From Oceanobacillus polygoni (GTDB taxonomy: Bacteria > Bacillota > Bacilli > Bacillales > Amphibacillaceae), in assembly GCF_008304605.1 (NCBI RefSeq), contig NZ_PIJY01000001.1, positions 1 to 64,000 on the forward strand: DNA of 64,000 bases, written 5' to 3'. Under the pieces are notes generated by a model that was given only the letters and a program-made list of their open reading frames with translations, did no database searches and had not been told where the DNA came from. The translations under genes and the position numbers were made by a program. Of the stretch, positions 17,526 through 25,619 are shown in pieces; the first letter of the stretch is position 1; each line of letters starts with the position of its first letter.

Positions 17526-17559
17526 CAGAGACTTGAATATTGATTCAGTCTCTTTTTTT
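17526..17559 (+). terminator. Terminator-like hairpin upstream of the gntR promoter
   Basis: AGAGACT and GAAT pair with ATTC and AGTCTCT (one bulged T), followed by seven Ts. It insulates the following operon from upstream reading. Confidence 0.75.
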
Positions 17560-17560
17560 A

Positions 17561-17614
17561 TTGCACTCTAATGGTTCTATCTGTTATACTACTTATATAA
17601 CAGATAGAACCATT
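17561..17614 (+). promoter_or_regulatory. gntR operon promoter with a perfect 19-bp-arm operator
   Basis: TTGCAC (17561-17566) and TATACT (17585-17590) are 18 bp apart. A perfect inverted repeat with 19-bp arms (17570-17588 and 17596-17614, 7-bp spacer; outer part AATGGTTCTATCTG) covers the spacer, -10 and start region. Its location directly before a YtrA-type gntR gene indicates autorepression. Confidence 0.85.
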
Positions 17615-17631
17615 ATTGAAAGGAGTGCTAA

Positions 17632-18036
17632 ATGAATGTGTTTATAAATTTAAATTTAGAGTCTAGCGATCCTATTTACATTCAGCTGCAGCAGCAAATT
17701 ATTGAAGGTATAGCTAAAAAACAGCTTCTACCTGGAGATGCGTTACCTTCTGTTCGATCATTAGCAGCAGATATTGGCATCAACCTGCATACAGTTAATA
17801 AGGCATACCAGCAATTGAAACAAGATGGATTTATTTTGATTCATCGACAAAAAGGTGTCGTTGTTCATCCGGACGGCGTTCCACAGGCTGATGAAGTATA
17901 TAAACAAGAGTTAAAAGCTAAGCTTCGACCTCTTGTAGCTGATTCCATTTGTCGAGGAATGAGCGAAGCAGAATTTAGTCAATTTAGTAAAGAGCTATTT
18001 CAATTATTCAATGAAGAGGAAGGTGAAAAGAATTGA
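17632..18036 (+). CDS. GntR-family regulator, YtrA type
   Basis: The 134-residue protein has an N-terminal winged helix (PIYIQLQQQIIEGIAKKQLLPG, then LPSVRSLAADIGINLHTVNK). Only a short helical C-terminal tail follows, as in the YtrA subfamily that controls ABC transporter operons. The ribosome binding site is AAGGAG. Its stop overlaps the start of the next gene by four bases. The adjacent operator strongly suggests that it represses its own operon. Inducers of such systems are often envelope-active compounds, but nothing in the sequence identifies one here. Confidence 0.92.
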   Translation: MNVFINLNLESSDPIYIQLQQQIIEGIAKKQLLPGDALPSVRSLAADIGINLHTVNKAYQQLKQDGFILIHRQKGVVVHPDGVPQADEVYKQELKAKLRPLVADSICRGMSEAEFSQFSKELFQLFNEEEGEKN

Positions 18037-19148
18037 GTGGATTCATGATTATTATATTTCTCCTAATCTTAATTCCAGTATTTATTTCCACCATGTTTAT
18101 CCCTTTCTGGACGCGTCGAACAGAAAGTTTTGGCGTCACCATTCCAGAGGAGATTTATCAAAGCCTTGCATTAAAGCAAATGAGAAAACGTTATATGCGT
18201 ATTACCGGGGCAACTGGATTAATTGTGACAGCAATATTTTTATCCATTGGTATTTTAATCACCTTGGATGAGAACATGTTTAGCATTTTATTCAGCATCC
18301 TTATTTTTGGGTATCTGATAAGTTCATTTTTGATTTATTTAAAGTTTCACGGTGAAATGAAATCGTTAAAGGAAAAGAAGCAATGGGGTCAAGAGAAATC
18401 ACAGCAGGTTTTTGTTAGCATCCAATTCCGCTCCCAAAAGCTAAATCATTCAAATTTATGGTTTCTTATTTCTTTTATAGTAACAATCGGGTTAATTGTC
18501 CTAACATTACAATCGTATCAACAAATTCCAGATAGAATCCCACTGCAATATAATTTCGCGGGAGAAGTTACCAACTGGGCAGAAAAATCATATCGTTCTG
18601 TTCTTATCTTACCAATCATGCAATTATATTTAACACTGCTTTTTGTCTTTATCAATACAATGATTGCGAAAGCAAAACAACAAATTAATGCGGACACACC
18701 TGAGGAGTCAATGCGGAAGAACGTGATTTTCAGAAGAAGATGGTCTGCTTATATTATTATTACTGGGATTGCCTTAACCCTTCTATTTTCGCTTATTCAG
18801 CTGTCTTATTTCTATCCAATAAATCAGCAGTTGTTAGTGATTGTTCCACTTGCTTTTAGTGTCGCTTTAATAGTAGGTGCTATCATTCTTTCAATTACAA
18901 CCGGGCAAGGTGGCAGTCGCATTAAAAGTGATTCGAATTCTTCAGCTGACGCAACAATAATGAACCGAGATGATGATACGTATTGGAAACTTGGTATCCT
19001 TTATTTCAATCGGGAAGACCCTTCACTTTTTCTTGAAAAACGATTTGGTGTCGGATGGACGATTAATTTTGCACGACCGCTTGCTTGGTTTATTCTCTTA
19101 GGCATTATCGGGCTGGCATTTATCATTCCATTTTTATTAGGAACATAA
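18033..19148 (+). CDS. DUF1648/DUF5808 membrane protein
   Basis: The 371-residue protein has about seven or eight hydrophobic segments. Between the third and fourth is the DUF1648 signature IPDRIPLQYNFAGEVTNWAEKS. Near the C terminus is a DUF5808-like segment, YWKLGILYFNREDPSLFLEKR. Related proteins are found with GntR or autorepressor genes (SdpI is a DUF1648 relative). The start is a TTG at 18033, overlapping the gntR stop (TTGA) and preceded by GAGGAAGGTG. The role is unknown; an immunity or signal-transduction role is conceivable from the SdpI relationship. Confidence 0.82.
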   Translation: MSGFMIIIFLLILIPVFISTMFIPFWTRRTESFGVTIPEEIYQSLALKQMRKRYMRITGATGLIVTAIFLSIGILITLDENMFSILFSILIFGYLISSFLIYLKFHGEMKSLKEKKQWGQEKSQQVFVSIQFRSQKLNHSNLWFLISFIVTIGLIVLTLQSYQQIPDRIPLQYNFAGEVTNWAEKSYRSVLILPIMQLYLTLLFVFINTMIAKAKQQINADTPEESMRKNVIFRRRWSAYIIITGIALTLLFSLIQLSYFYPINQQLLVIVPLAFSVALIVGAIILSITTGQGGSRIKSDSNSSADATIMNRDDDTYWKLGILYFNREDPSLFLEKRFGVGWTINFARPLAWFILLGIIGLAFIIPFLLGT

Positions 19149-19173
19149 ATTAATTACAAGAGAGGTGAAGTAG

Positions 19174-19374
19174 ATGCAGGCAATTATTGAATCTATTAAT
19201 TGGAGCATCGTTGCTCCTTTTATCGTCATTCAAGGTATTTTAATGATTGTTGCTATTCTTGACTGGGCAAAAGCAGATGATTTTCGTGGTTCGAGATGGC
19301 TTTGGTTTTTTATTATCGTAGTTATAAACACAATTGGGCCAATTATTTACTTTATTTTCGGAAGGAGGCGCTAA
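19174..19374 (+). CDS. Small PLDc_N-domain membrane protein (YxlE-like)
   Basis: This 66-residue protein has two transmembrane helices (about 13-30 and 42-61). The intervening WAKADDFRGSRWLWFF motif is that of phospholipase-D N-terminal-domain proteins such as YxlE. In B. subtilis yxlE precedes yxlF-yxlG in the sigY operon, and the same three-gene order appears here. It may be an anti-sigma-like or transporter accessory component. GAGAGGTGAAG provides the ribosome binding site. Confidence 0.85.
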   Translation: MQAIIESINWSIVAPFIVIQGILMIVAILDWAKADDFRGSRWLWFFIIVVINTIGPIIYFIFGRRR

Positions 19375-19377
19375 TGA

Positions 19378-20286
19378 ATGTCCTTGCTAACCGTTAACAA
19401 TCTAACAAAAACGTACGATGGAAAGACCGCAGTTAACAACGTAAGCTTTGAATTTGAGCATGGAAAGTGTATTGCACTCATCGGACCAAATGGCGCTGGT
19501 AAAACAACAATTTTACGCACACTCGCTGGACTTCTAAAGCCTTCAGAAGGGACCATTCACATTTCCGACACATCACTTAACGATGATGTTCGAAAATATA
19601 TCGGCTATCTGCCCCAATATCCTGTATTCCATTCATGGATGACAGGGATGGAGTTTTTAGTTTATAGCGGACAGCTCGCTCTTCTTTCAAAAAAACAAGC
19701 GAAAGATCGTGCACAGGTACTGCTTGAAAAAGTAGGTATTGCCGATGCAAGGAACATGCGAATTGGAAAATATTCTGGTGGGATGAAGCAGCGCCTTGGG
19801 ATTGCTCAGGCAATTATTCATAAGCCGAAGCTATTAATGCTAGATGAGCCCGTTTCATCACTCGACCCAATTGGTCGTCGTGAGGTTCTAACATTAATGG
19901 AAGAGTTAAAGGATGAAATGTCTATCCTCTTCTCTACTCATATTCTAAGTGATGCTGATGAAGTAAGTGATGCATTATTACTACTACATCAAGGAAATAT
20001 TGTGGAATCCGGGTCGATGACAGCATTACGCCAAAAATACCAGACATCAACGATTGCGTTAGAATTTGAGAGTGATTTGCCTAGTTATCAAGCCAAAGTA
20101 AATGCTCTACCAAGTATTTCTGGCAGTTACCTGGAACGAAACGTCCTTCAAGTAAATGCAACAGATATTGCGATCGCACGGCAGGAGCTTCTTGCAACTG
20201 CCGCAAAAGAAAACTGGGAACTGGTAAACTTTACACTTAACCGCGCTTCACTTGAAGATATGTTTATGAAAGTGGTGAATAGCTAA
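19378..20286 (+). CDS. ABC transporter ATP-binding protein (YxlF-like)
   Basis: The 302-residue ATPase has Walker A GPNGAGKTT, signature YSGGMKQRLG, Walker B LLMLDEPVSSLD and switch STHIL. A C-terminal extension of about 90 residues is typical of the DrrA/NatA/YxlF type exporters. The start follows GGAGGCGCTA, and the gene is coupled to the permease by a one-base overlap. With the next gene it forms an exporter of unknown substrate. Confidence 0.93.
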   Translation: MSLLTVNNLTKTYDGKTAVNNVSFEFEHGKCIALIGPNGAGKTTILRTLAGLLKPSEGTIHISDTSLNDDVRKYIGYLPQYPVFHSWMTGMEFLVYSGQLALLSKKQAKDRAQVLLEKVGIADARNMRIGKYSGGMKQRLGIAQAIIHKPKLLMLDEPVSSLDPIGRREVLTLMEELKDEMSILFSTHILSDADEVSDALLLLHQGNIVESGSMTALRQKYQTSTIALEFESDLPSYQAKVNALPSISGSYLERNVLQVNATDIAIARQELLATAAKENWELVNFTLNRASLEDMFMKVVNS

Positions 20287-21062
20287 TGCAATGGATGACA
20301 CTTTTTAACAAGGAAATGGTGGAAAACTGGCGAAACAAAAAATGGATCTGGGTACCATTAGTTATCATTTTACTTGCCATTTTAGATCCAATTTCTAATT
20401 ATTACTTGCCACAGATTATAGAAGCCGTTGGTGGTTTACCAGATGGAGCAATTATTAATCTTCCTGAATTCGCACCTGCTGAAGTTGTCATGATGAGCTT
20501 AAGTCAATTAAGCAGTTTAGGCGTGCTAGTGATTGTACTGATGGCAATGGGGACGATTGCGAGTGAGCGAAAAAGCGGGGTTTCTGAATTGATACTCGTG
20601 AAGCCTGTCTCCTATCGAAATTATATTACTGCTAAATGGGCTGCATTGCTTGCTCTTGTCTGGGCTGCCCTGTTCGTTGGCTTGCTTGCAAGCTGGTATT
20701 ATACGAATATTCTATACGGTGACCTTTCTTTTAAAAGCTTTCTTTTGATTTTTATTTTCTATGGACTGTGGCTTACATTTGTCATTTCTATTATTATTTT
20801 TTTCAATACATTAGTGAAAACTCCTGGCCTTGTCGCATTTCTATCTATTTTAACGATTATGGCAATGAGTATTATGACACAAATATTCGGTCACATTCTT
20901 GAGTGGAGTCCGAATAACTTATCAAGCTATATTTATGAGATGGTAATTGCTGGCGAGGTTTCATCTGATCTTGTTGCAACTTCTGTGATTACGATTGTTC
21001 TCTCCCTCATCTTGGTGTTTGCGTCGATATTTACGTTTAAGGCGAAGGAATTGGCTAGTTAA
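20286..21062 (+). CDS. ABC transporter permease (YxlG-like, ABC-2 type)
   Basis: The 258-residue protein has six hydrophobic segments. Segment 1 (about 18-36) follows the cytoplasmic LFNKEMVENWRNKKW, and the conserved GTIASERKSGVSELILVKPVS lies before segment 3. This is the ABC-2/NosY permease pattern. The start overlaps the ATPase stop (TAATG). It is the last gene of the operon. The 3' side carries an array of ordered repeats before the terminator. Confidence 0.9.
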   Translation: MQWMTLFNKEMVENWRNKKWIWVPLVIILLAILDPISNYYLPQIIEAVGGLPDGAIINLPEFAPAEVVMMSLSQLSSLGVLVIVLMAMGTIASERKSGVSELILVKPVSYRNYITAKWAALLALVWAALFVGLLASWYYTNILYGDLSFKSFLLIFIFYGLWLTFVISIIIFFNTLVKTPGLVAFLSILTIMAMSIMTQIFGHILEWSPNNLSSYIYEMVIAGEVSSDLVATSVITIVLSLILVFASIFTFKAKELAS

Positions 21063-21078
21063 TTGCTCGAGCGGTGGA

Positions 21079-21276
21079 TGGTGCTTTAATTGAGTGGTAT
21101 GGTGCTTTATTCTGGGCTTTGGTGCTTTAAATGGATGGAATGGTGCTTTATTCTGGAATATAGTGCTTTAAATGGATGGAATGGTGCTTTATTCTGGAAT
21201 ATAGTGCTTTAAATGGATGAAATGGTGCTTTATTCTGGAATATAGTGCTTTAAATGGATGAAATGGTGCTTTATTC
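21079..21276 (+). repeat. Ordered tandem repeats: ten GTGCTTTA copies at 20/21-bp spacing
   Basis: GTGCTTTA starts at 21081, 21102, 21122, 21143, 21163, 21184, 21204, 21225, 21245 and 21266, spaced alternately 21 and 20 bp. From 21100 the unit is an exact 41-bp period built from two unlike halves (one with TTCTGGAATA, one with AATGGATG). It lies between the permease stop and the terminator, so it is transcribed as a 3' untranslated region. No frame or hairpin explains it. Confidence 0.95.
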
Positions 21277-21281
21277 ATAGC

Positions 21282-21309
21282 AGAAAGGACTGGCGTGCCA
21301 GTCCTTTCT
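21282..21309 (+). terminator. Bidirectional terminator between the two ABC operons
   Basis: AGAAAGGACTGGC and its perfect complement flank a 2-base centre. TTATTTATTTT follows on the plus strand and the stem itself supplies AAAG on the other. The convergent permease gene ends at 21314. Confidence 0.88.
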
Positions 21310-21313
21310 TTAT

Positions 21314-22021
21314 TTATTTTGCACTTACAGTTGTTACTCTCTTTAACAGCAGGAAGGAAATGAGATACATTACAATGCCTATGCCGAAGATTTGCAGGAA
21401 TAAGGTTAGCTTTAAATCTGAATACAAATTGATAAAGAAATCAATTAGCCAACCTTGGGCAACCCCAACTAATAGAATAATCACTCCAGTGCCAACAACA
21501 ATTCCCCCACCTAACAGGCCATATCTATAAAATAACAACCCGGTTAAAAACATGACAGTCAGGAAAAGAAACATTACTGACGCGTCAATAACTACTCTAT
21601 TTACCCATGTGTCTTCCAGGAGCTGTGTCACGTGCATAAAACCAAAGGAATGTAGATTAATTATATCTGTTGCATATAAAATAACCGTGTGTAACGTATT
21701 TGCAATTACTGCTTTCATTAAAGCGATAGCGACAAAAAACAGGCCAAGACTTATAAATAAATTCTTTCTCGTTGCGCCCATCTTCAATGAAAAAGGAATG
21801 CTTTCTTTTACCGTAATAAACCCTAAAATCCCACAATATACATAGATGAATTGAAACATGAAATATAACTGCCCATTCTCAACTCCGAGCATAAAATAAG
21901 AAATTGCCAATGACACACCGAGTATACCGAGTAAAATTGTCCAGAAAATCATCAGTGAATAGCGTATATCCGTTATAAAGAAATAAAGTAATCCATTTAT
22001 CTGCCTGCCCATTTTAAGCAC
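21314..22021 (-). CDS. ABC transporter permease-like membrane protein
   Basis: This 235-residue protein has six predicted transmembrane segments and an early cytoplasmic ITDIRYS entry segment. It contains VKESIPFSLKMGATRKN, a motif reminiscent of ABC-2 type permeases that partner with YtrB-like ATPases. It overlaps the ATPase gene by 8 bases and follows it in the operon. It is the presumed membrane half of the second GntR-controlled transporter. No substrate can be inferred. Confidence 0.78.
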   Translation of the reverse strand: MLKMGRQINGLLYFFITDIRYSLMIFWTILLGILGVSLAISYFMLGVENGQLYFMFQFIYVYCGILGFITVKESIPFSLKMGATRKNLFISLGLFFVAIALMKAVIANTLHTVILYATDIINLHSFGFMHVTQLLEDTWVNRVVIDASVMFLFLTVMFLTGLLFYRYGLLGGGIVVGTGVIILLVGVAQGWLIDFFINLYSDLKLTLFLQIFGIGIVMYLISFLLLKRVTTVSAK

Positions 22022-22871
22022 CCTTCTTTCTTTCCGTTAAATAAATCATTAACTCTTGAATTGGAATACCTTCTACTTCTAATCCATGCACTTTTGCATC
22101 CGCTGTCGTCCCATATACGTATGCCGTCATCACCCCTGCAAGTTGCTTTCGCTCAATTACTTCTTTACCTGCTAGGAATCCTTCAACTTTCTCAATGCTT
22201 CCTGAAACTGAAATTGCGTTATCCCGAAGTGTCTCCGACTCTTCTTGTAATACTAACGACCCCTCTCTTAATATAAGAACTTCTTCAAACAGTAAGCTCA
22301 CCTCATCAATTAAATGCGTGGAGAAAATTATGGTTCTTTTTTCCTCCTGGTATTCTTCCAGCATAATTTCATAAAACCTTTTTCTGGACGGCGCATCGAG
22401 ACCAATATACGGCTCGTCAAATACTGTGATTGGTGCTTTACTTGCTAGGCCAACTGTAATCCCTAGAGCTGATTCCATTCCTTTGGAGAGCGTCTTTACT
22501 TTTGCATTTAAGCTCAAGTTATATTCCTTAATCAAATCCTCTGCCAGTTCTTGATCCCAATTTGGATAGAAATAAGAATAAATCTTGAGGACATTCTTGA
22601 CCTTTAAATCTTTTTTGAAATTGTTTCCTTCTTTAATCAAGCAAATCGATTCCGTTAGTCGTTGGTTATCGAATGGATCTTCCCCATCAATTAGAATCTC
22701 ACCACTGCTTGGTAAAATCTGTCCAGATAAAATATCCATGAATGTCGTTTTACCAGCACCATTTCTTCCTAATAATCCATAAATTTTCGGCTCATCCAGC
22801 GTGAAAGTAACATTATTCAATGCAATCGTATCTTTATATTTCTTAGATAGATTCTTCACTTCAATCTTCAT
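22014..22871 (-). CDS. ABC transporter ATP-binding protein (YtrB-like)
   Basis: The 285-residue ATPase begins MKIEVKNLSKKYKD. It has Walker A GRNGAGKTT, signature LSKGMESALG, Walker B ITVFDEPYIGLD and switch STHLI. The signature is LSKGM rather than LSGGQ, as in the YtrB/EcsA-like group. The ATG at 22871 follows GGGAGG; an extension to 22940 would only read through the end of gntR. The gene overlaps the gntR stop by 11 bases. Confidence 0.92.
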   Translation of the reverse strand: MKIEVKNLSKKYKDTIALNNVTFTLDEPKIYGLLGRNGAGKTTFMDILSGQILPSSGEILIDGEDPFDNQRLTESICLIKEGNNFKKDLKVKNVLKIYSYFYPNWDQELAEDLIKEYNLSLNAKVKTLSKGMESALGITVGLASKAPITVFDEPYIGLDAPSRKRFYEIMLEEYQEEKRTIIFSTHLIDEVSLLFEEVLILREGSLVLQEESETLRDNAISVSGSIEKVEGFLAGKEVIERKQLAGVMTAYVYGTTADAKVHGLEVEGIPIQELMIYLTERKKGA

Positions 22872-23238
22872 TTGAAACATCCTCCCTTTCCACCATTTCA
22901 ATAAGCTCCTTGGCACTAATACGTAGCTTCTCTGCCTCACTTTTTAATGGCAGCATATAATGTTCATAAAATGACTTCTTGCGCTTTTCGATTAGGATTT
23001 GCTTCGCGTCGTCGGTAACAAACATTCCAACACCCCTCCGTTTAAATAGAATGCCCTCTGCGACAAGCTCATTAATTCCTTTTGCTGCAGTAGCTGGATT
23101 AATCTTGTAATAAGTTGCAAACTCATTTGTCGACGGAACACGCTCTTCTGCTTTAATCGTTTCATTTATGATGGAATCCTCTAGTTGTTCTTTAATTTGA
23201 AGGAATATTGGTTTACTATCGTCTAATGAATTTTTCAT
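22861..23238 (-). CDS. GntR-family regulator, YtrA type (second copy)
   Basis: The 125-residue protein has a winged helix with PIFLQIKEQLEDSII, VPSTNEFATYYKINPATAAK and KRRGVGMFV, then a short helical tail. This is the YtrA architecture. It leads the operon gntR-ATPase-permease. An imperfect inverted repeat lies between its promoter and start. Its recognition helix differs from that of the regulator at 17632, and the two operators differ too, so the systems are probably independent. Confidence 0.92.
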   Translation of the reverse strand: MKNSLDDSKPIFLQIKEQLEDSIINETIKAEERVPSTNEFATYYKINPATAAKGINELVAEGILFKRRGVGMFVTDDAKQILIEKRKKSFYEHYMLPLKSEAEKLRISAKELIEMVEREDVSNED

Positions 23239-23258
23239 GTTCAGTTCCTTCCTTATTT

Positions 23259-23308
23259 GGTTAATTACTTATGTAACTAACCCTATAACTAATGAACTTA
23301 TTTGTCAA
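23259..23308 (-). promoter_or_regulatory. Promoter and operator of the second gntR operon
   Basis: On the minus strand TTGACA occupies 23303-23308; the -10 is less clear (TAGGGT at 17 bp). Downstream, GGTTAGTTAC-ATAA-GTAATTAACC (23259-23282) is a 24-bp inverted repeat with one mismatched pair. It fits an autoregulatory GntR operator. Confidence 0.65.
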
Positions 23309-23329
23309 TAGTTTTTAGAAAAAAAGAAA

Positions 23330-23357
23330 AAATAGCCTAGCATAAGCTAAGCTATTT
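23330..23357 (-). terminator. Terminator of the SPFH/RHH operon
   Basis: AAATAGC-c-TAGC / GCTA-a-GCTATTT hairpin. On the minus strand it is followed by TTTTTTCTTTTTTTC, about 40 bp after the small RHH gene. Confidence 0.8.
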
Positions 23358-23395
23358 AGTCAGTCGTATAAAGTTTTTCTATATCGAACTTGGTC

Positions 23396-23575
23396 TTAAT
23401 CCTCACCAATCTTCTTATCTTCACTCTTTGGGAGTCGCCCTGCTTTTTTAACGGATTCCCTAAGCAAAAATTCTACATGACTATTGACGCTTCTGAATTC
23501 ATCCTTTGCCCATGACTGCAGAATATCATATAATTTGGGGTCTATCCGCAATGGGAAATTCTTTTTTTTAGCCAT
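23396..23575 (-). CDS. Small ribbon-helix-helix (Arc/CopG-like) protein
   Basis: The 59-residue protein reads MAKKKNFPLRIDPKLYDILQ, then SWAKDEFRSVNSHVEFLLRE and a charged tail. The short beta strand FPLRID, helix, turn, and SVNSHVEFLLRES helix fit the Arc/MetJ ribbon-helix-helix fold of DNA-binding dimers. GAGGGGG precedes the ATG, 14 bp after the SPFH gene stop, so the two are cotranscribed. It may regulate this operon or act as an antitoxin-like protein, but no toxin gene is adjacent. Confidence 0.82.
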   Translation of the reverse strand: MAKKKNFPLRIDPKLYDILQSWAKDEFRSVNSHVEFLLRESVKKAGRLPKSEDKKIGED

Positions 23576-23589
23576 AAAAACCCCCTCTT

Positions 23590-24438
23590 TTACTGATATA
23601 GCGAACCAGTATTGATCACTGGCTGTGTCCCGTGATCTGACACAATCGCAACGAGTAAGTTATTAATCATTGCGACTCTGCGTTCGTCGTCTAAGTCAAC
23701 AATTCCCTCTTTTTCAATTCGTTCAATCGCATCCTGTACCATCCCAACGGCACCATCAACGATTTGCTTACGCGCAGAAATAATCGCACTAGCTTGTTGA
23801 CGCTGAAGCATCGCCTGCGCAATTTCTGTTGAATAGGCAAGGTGTGTTAATCGTGCTTCTATCACCTCAACCCCTGCTACTTTCAAGCGATCTTGTAGCT
23901 CTTCAGTTAATTCATTCGATACTTCCTCTGCATTCCCGCGAAGTGTAAGCTCGACATTTTCAAATGTATCATAAGGGTACTTTGTCGCTACTGCACGAAT
24001 AGCTGTCTCACTTTGAATCTCAACAAACTGTTCATATTTATCGACGTCGAAAACAGCTTTTGCAGCATCAACAACTTTAAATACAATAACTGCGGCTATC
24101 TCAATTGGATTTCCGTTGACGTCATTTACTTTCAAGCGATTGCTGTTAAAGTTTCGTACACGCAGTGAAATGGTTCTTCTCACTGAAAATGGGATGGTAA
24201 CTACAATTCCTTCGCGACGGATTGTCCCCATATACTTACCGAGAAAAATAACTACAATCGATTGATTAGGCTGCACGAGCGTGATTCCACTGCCTAATGT
24301 AACAGCTAAAATCAAACAAATACCGCCTAACAGAAATTGCTGCTGAATAAAACTAAATACCGTACCTGCTAAAAGCAATGCAACGAAAAGAATTCCTATG
24401 AAGCCATTCATCATCCAAGCCTTTTTCTCTTGAATCAT
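23590..24438 (-). CDS. SPFH/band-7 domain membrane protein
   Basis: The 282-residue protein has two N-terminal hydrophobic helices (about 9-30 and 34-50). An SPFH domain follows (about 52-220) with [40 protein letters not shown] and [21 protein letters not shown]. The late [20 protein letters not shown] helix is typical of stomatin/prohibitin-like proteins. Such proteins oligomerise on membrane microdomains. The start at 24438 follows AAGGTGTG. The operon partner is a ribbon-helix-helix protein rather than the NfeD protease partner seen with many slipins. Confidence 0.88.
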   Translation of the reverse strand: MIQEKKAWMMNGFIGILFVALLLAGTVFSFIQQQFLLGGICLILAVTLGSGITLVQPNQSIVVIFLGKYMGTIRREGIVVTIPFSVRRTISLRVRNFNSNRLKVNDVNGNPIEIAAVIVFKVVDAAKAVFDVDKYEQFVEIQSETAIRAVATKYPYDTFENVELTLRGNAEEVSNELTEELQDRLKVAGVEVIEARLTHLAYSTEIAQAMLQRQQASAIISARKQIVDGAVGMVQDAIERIEKEGIVDLDDERRVAMINNLLVAIVSDHGTQPVINTGSLYQ

Positions 24439-24525
24439 ATTAACACACCTTCCCCACATGATTTTATTATTATATTAATATGATATCATTTTTGTATTAA
24501 ATTGTAAATTAAAATGTCAGAATAA

Positions 24526-25395
24526 TTAGCTAGCCGTATCAATTATTTTTCCAATCGGATCTTTTTTCGGCAGGACAAAATAATCTTCCCCATCTGTTTG
24601 AATGACCAAATCACCGAGTGCTGCAGTCGAGTAAATGAGAGCATTCACATGATACAAATTGTCAATCACCCGATCTACTGGATGGCCATAATTATTATCT
24701 TTACTATAGGTAAGAATCGCTACCTCTGGATTTACCTCCTGTAAAAACTCCAATGAAGAGCTCGTTTTCGATCCATGATGCCCAACTTTTATTATTTCGG
24801 ATTCAACATCGTAATCCTCCATTATTTTTTTCTCCTGTTGCTTTTCTACATCACTCATTAATAAAAAATCCATTTCTTTATACGAAACCTTTAATACAAT
24901 CGATGATTTATTATTGTTTTTAAATTTTTCATATGCATTCCATACTTCAATATTAATGAGTGGATCAATTTCAATCGAGTCATTTTTTTCTGCAATTTGA
25001 ACGGGTATGTTCTGTTTTCTTATTTCTGAGATATAATTGGCGAACGTTCTCGTTGGATGTAATTTTCCCGTATCGAGGATTTCATTTACGGATACAGCTT
25101 CCATTACTTCTGGCAGACCGCCAATATGATCCATATCTGGATGTGTTGCAACTAATAGATCTAATTCATCAATCCCATGGTTTTTTAAGTACGAAACGAT
25201 CTTCTTTCCAGACCCAGGTGGACCGCCATCAATTAGAATGGTTTTATCTAATGGGGTTTCAATCAGAATACTATCCCCTTGTCCAACATCAATAAAATGA
25301 ACCTGCATATCCGGGGCAGTTTCACTGTGACTATAGATTGGATAAGTAAATAAACATAAATGAATAACTATGATAAATGACATCCATCTTTTCAT
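24526..25395 (-). CDS. Secreted ComEC-like metallo-beta-lactamase-fold protein
   Basis: The 289-residue protein has a signal peptide (about 1-24, MKRWMSFIIVIHLCLFTYP...). A domain like the C-terminal part of ComEC/Rec2 follows: VHFIDVGQGDSILIE, TLIDGG-type strand, metal motif THPDMDHIGG, LLMSD and GHHGS. It lacks the channel domain of ComEC, so it is a free extracellular or membrane-anchored hydrolase, possibly a nuclease or phosphodiesterase. It stands alone with its own upstream region. AAAGGAATG precedes the ATG. Confidence 0.87.
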   Translation of the reverse strand: MKRWMSFIIVIHLCLFTYPIYSHSETAPDMQVHFIDVGQGDSILIETPLDKTILIDGGPPGSGKKIVSYLKNHGIDELDLLVATHPDMDHIGGLPEVMEAVSVNEILDTGKLHPTRTFANYISEIRKQNIPVQIAEKNDSIEIDPLINIEVWNAYEKFKNNNKSSIVLKVSYKEMDFLLMSDVEKQQEKKIMEDYDVESEIIKVGHHGSKTSSSLEFLQEVNPEVAILTYSKDNNYGHPVDRVIDNLYHVNALIYSTAALGDLVIQTDGEDYFVLPKKDPIGKIIDTAS

Positions 25396-25508
25396 AAGAA
25401 CATTCCTTTTTTCGCTATTTGTCTATAGCTTTTACGAATGTTGTTATGTTATTACGTTTTTCCGTTGGCAATATCATGATAATTTAATGGTGAATTATAT
25501 ATAATTAA

Positions 25509-25549
25509 AAATGGGCAACATTGCATCGTAACTGCAATATTGCCCATTT
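25509..25549 (-). terminator. Terminator after clpE
   Basis: AAATGGGCAA-c-ATTGCA pairs with TGCAAT-a-TTGCCCATTT (7-nt loop). The minus strand continues with a T run. It lies 70 bp after the clpE stop. Confidence 0.8.
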
Positions 25550-25619
25550 CGTAGATTTATTTCAATTGTACGTTTACCGGAGAAGAGCATTGAACCCCTA
25601 ACTGATAAACTCATGTTTT

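Noticed and set aside
21079-21276. CRISPR array
   Set aside because: Units are 41 bp with conserved, not variable, intervening sequence and an 8-bp core; no cas genes are nearby.
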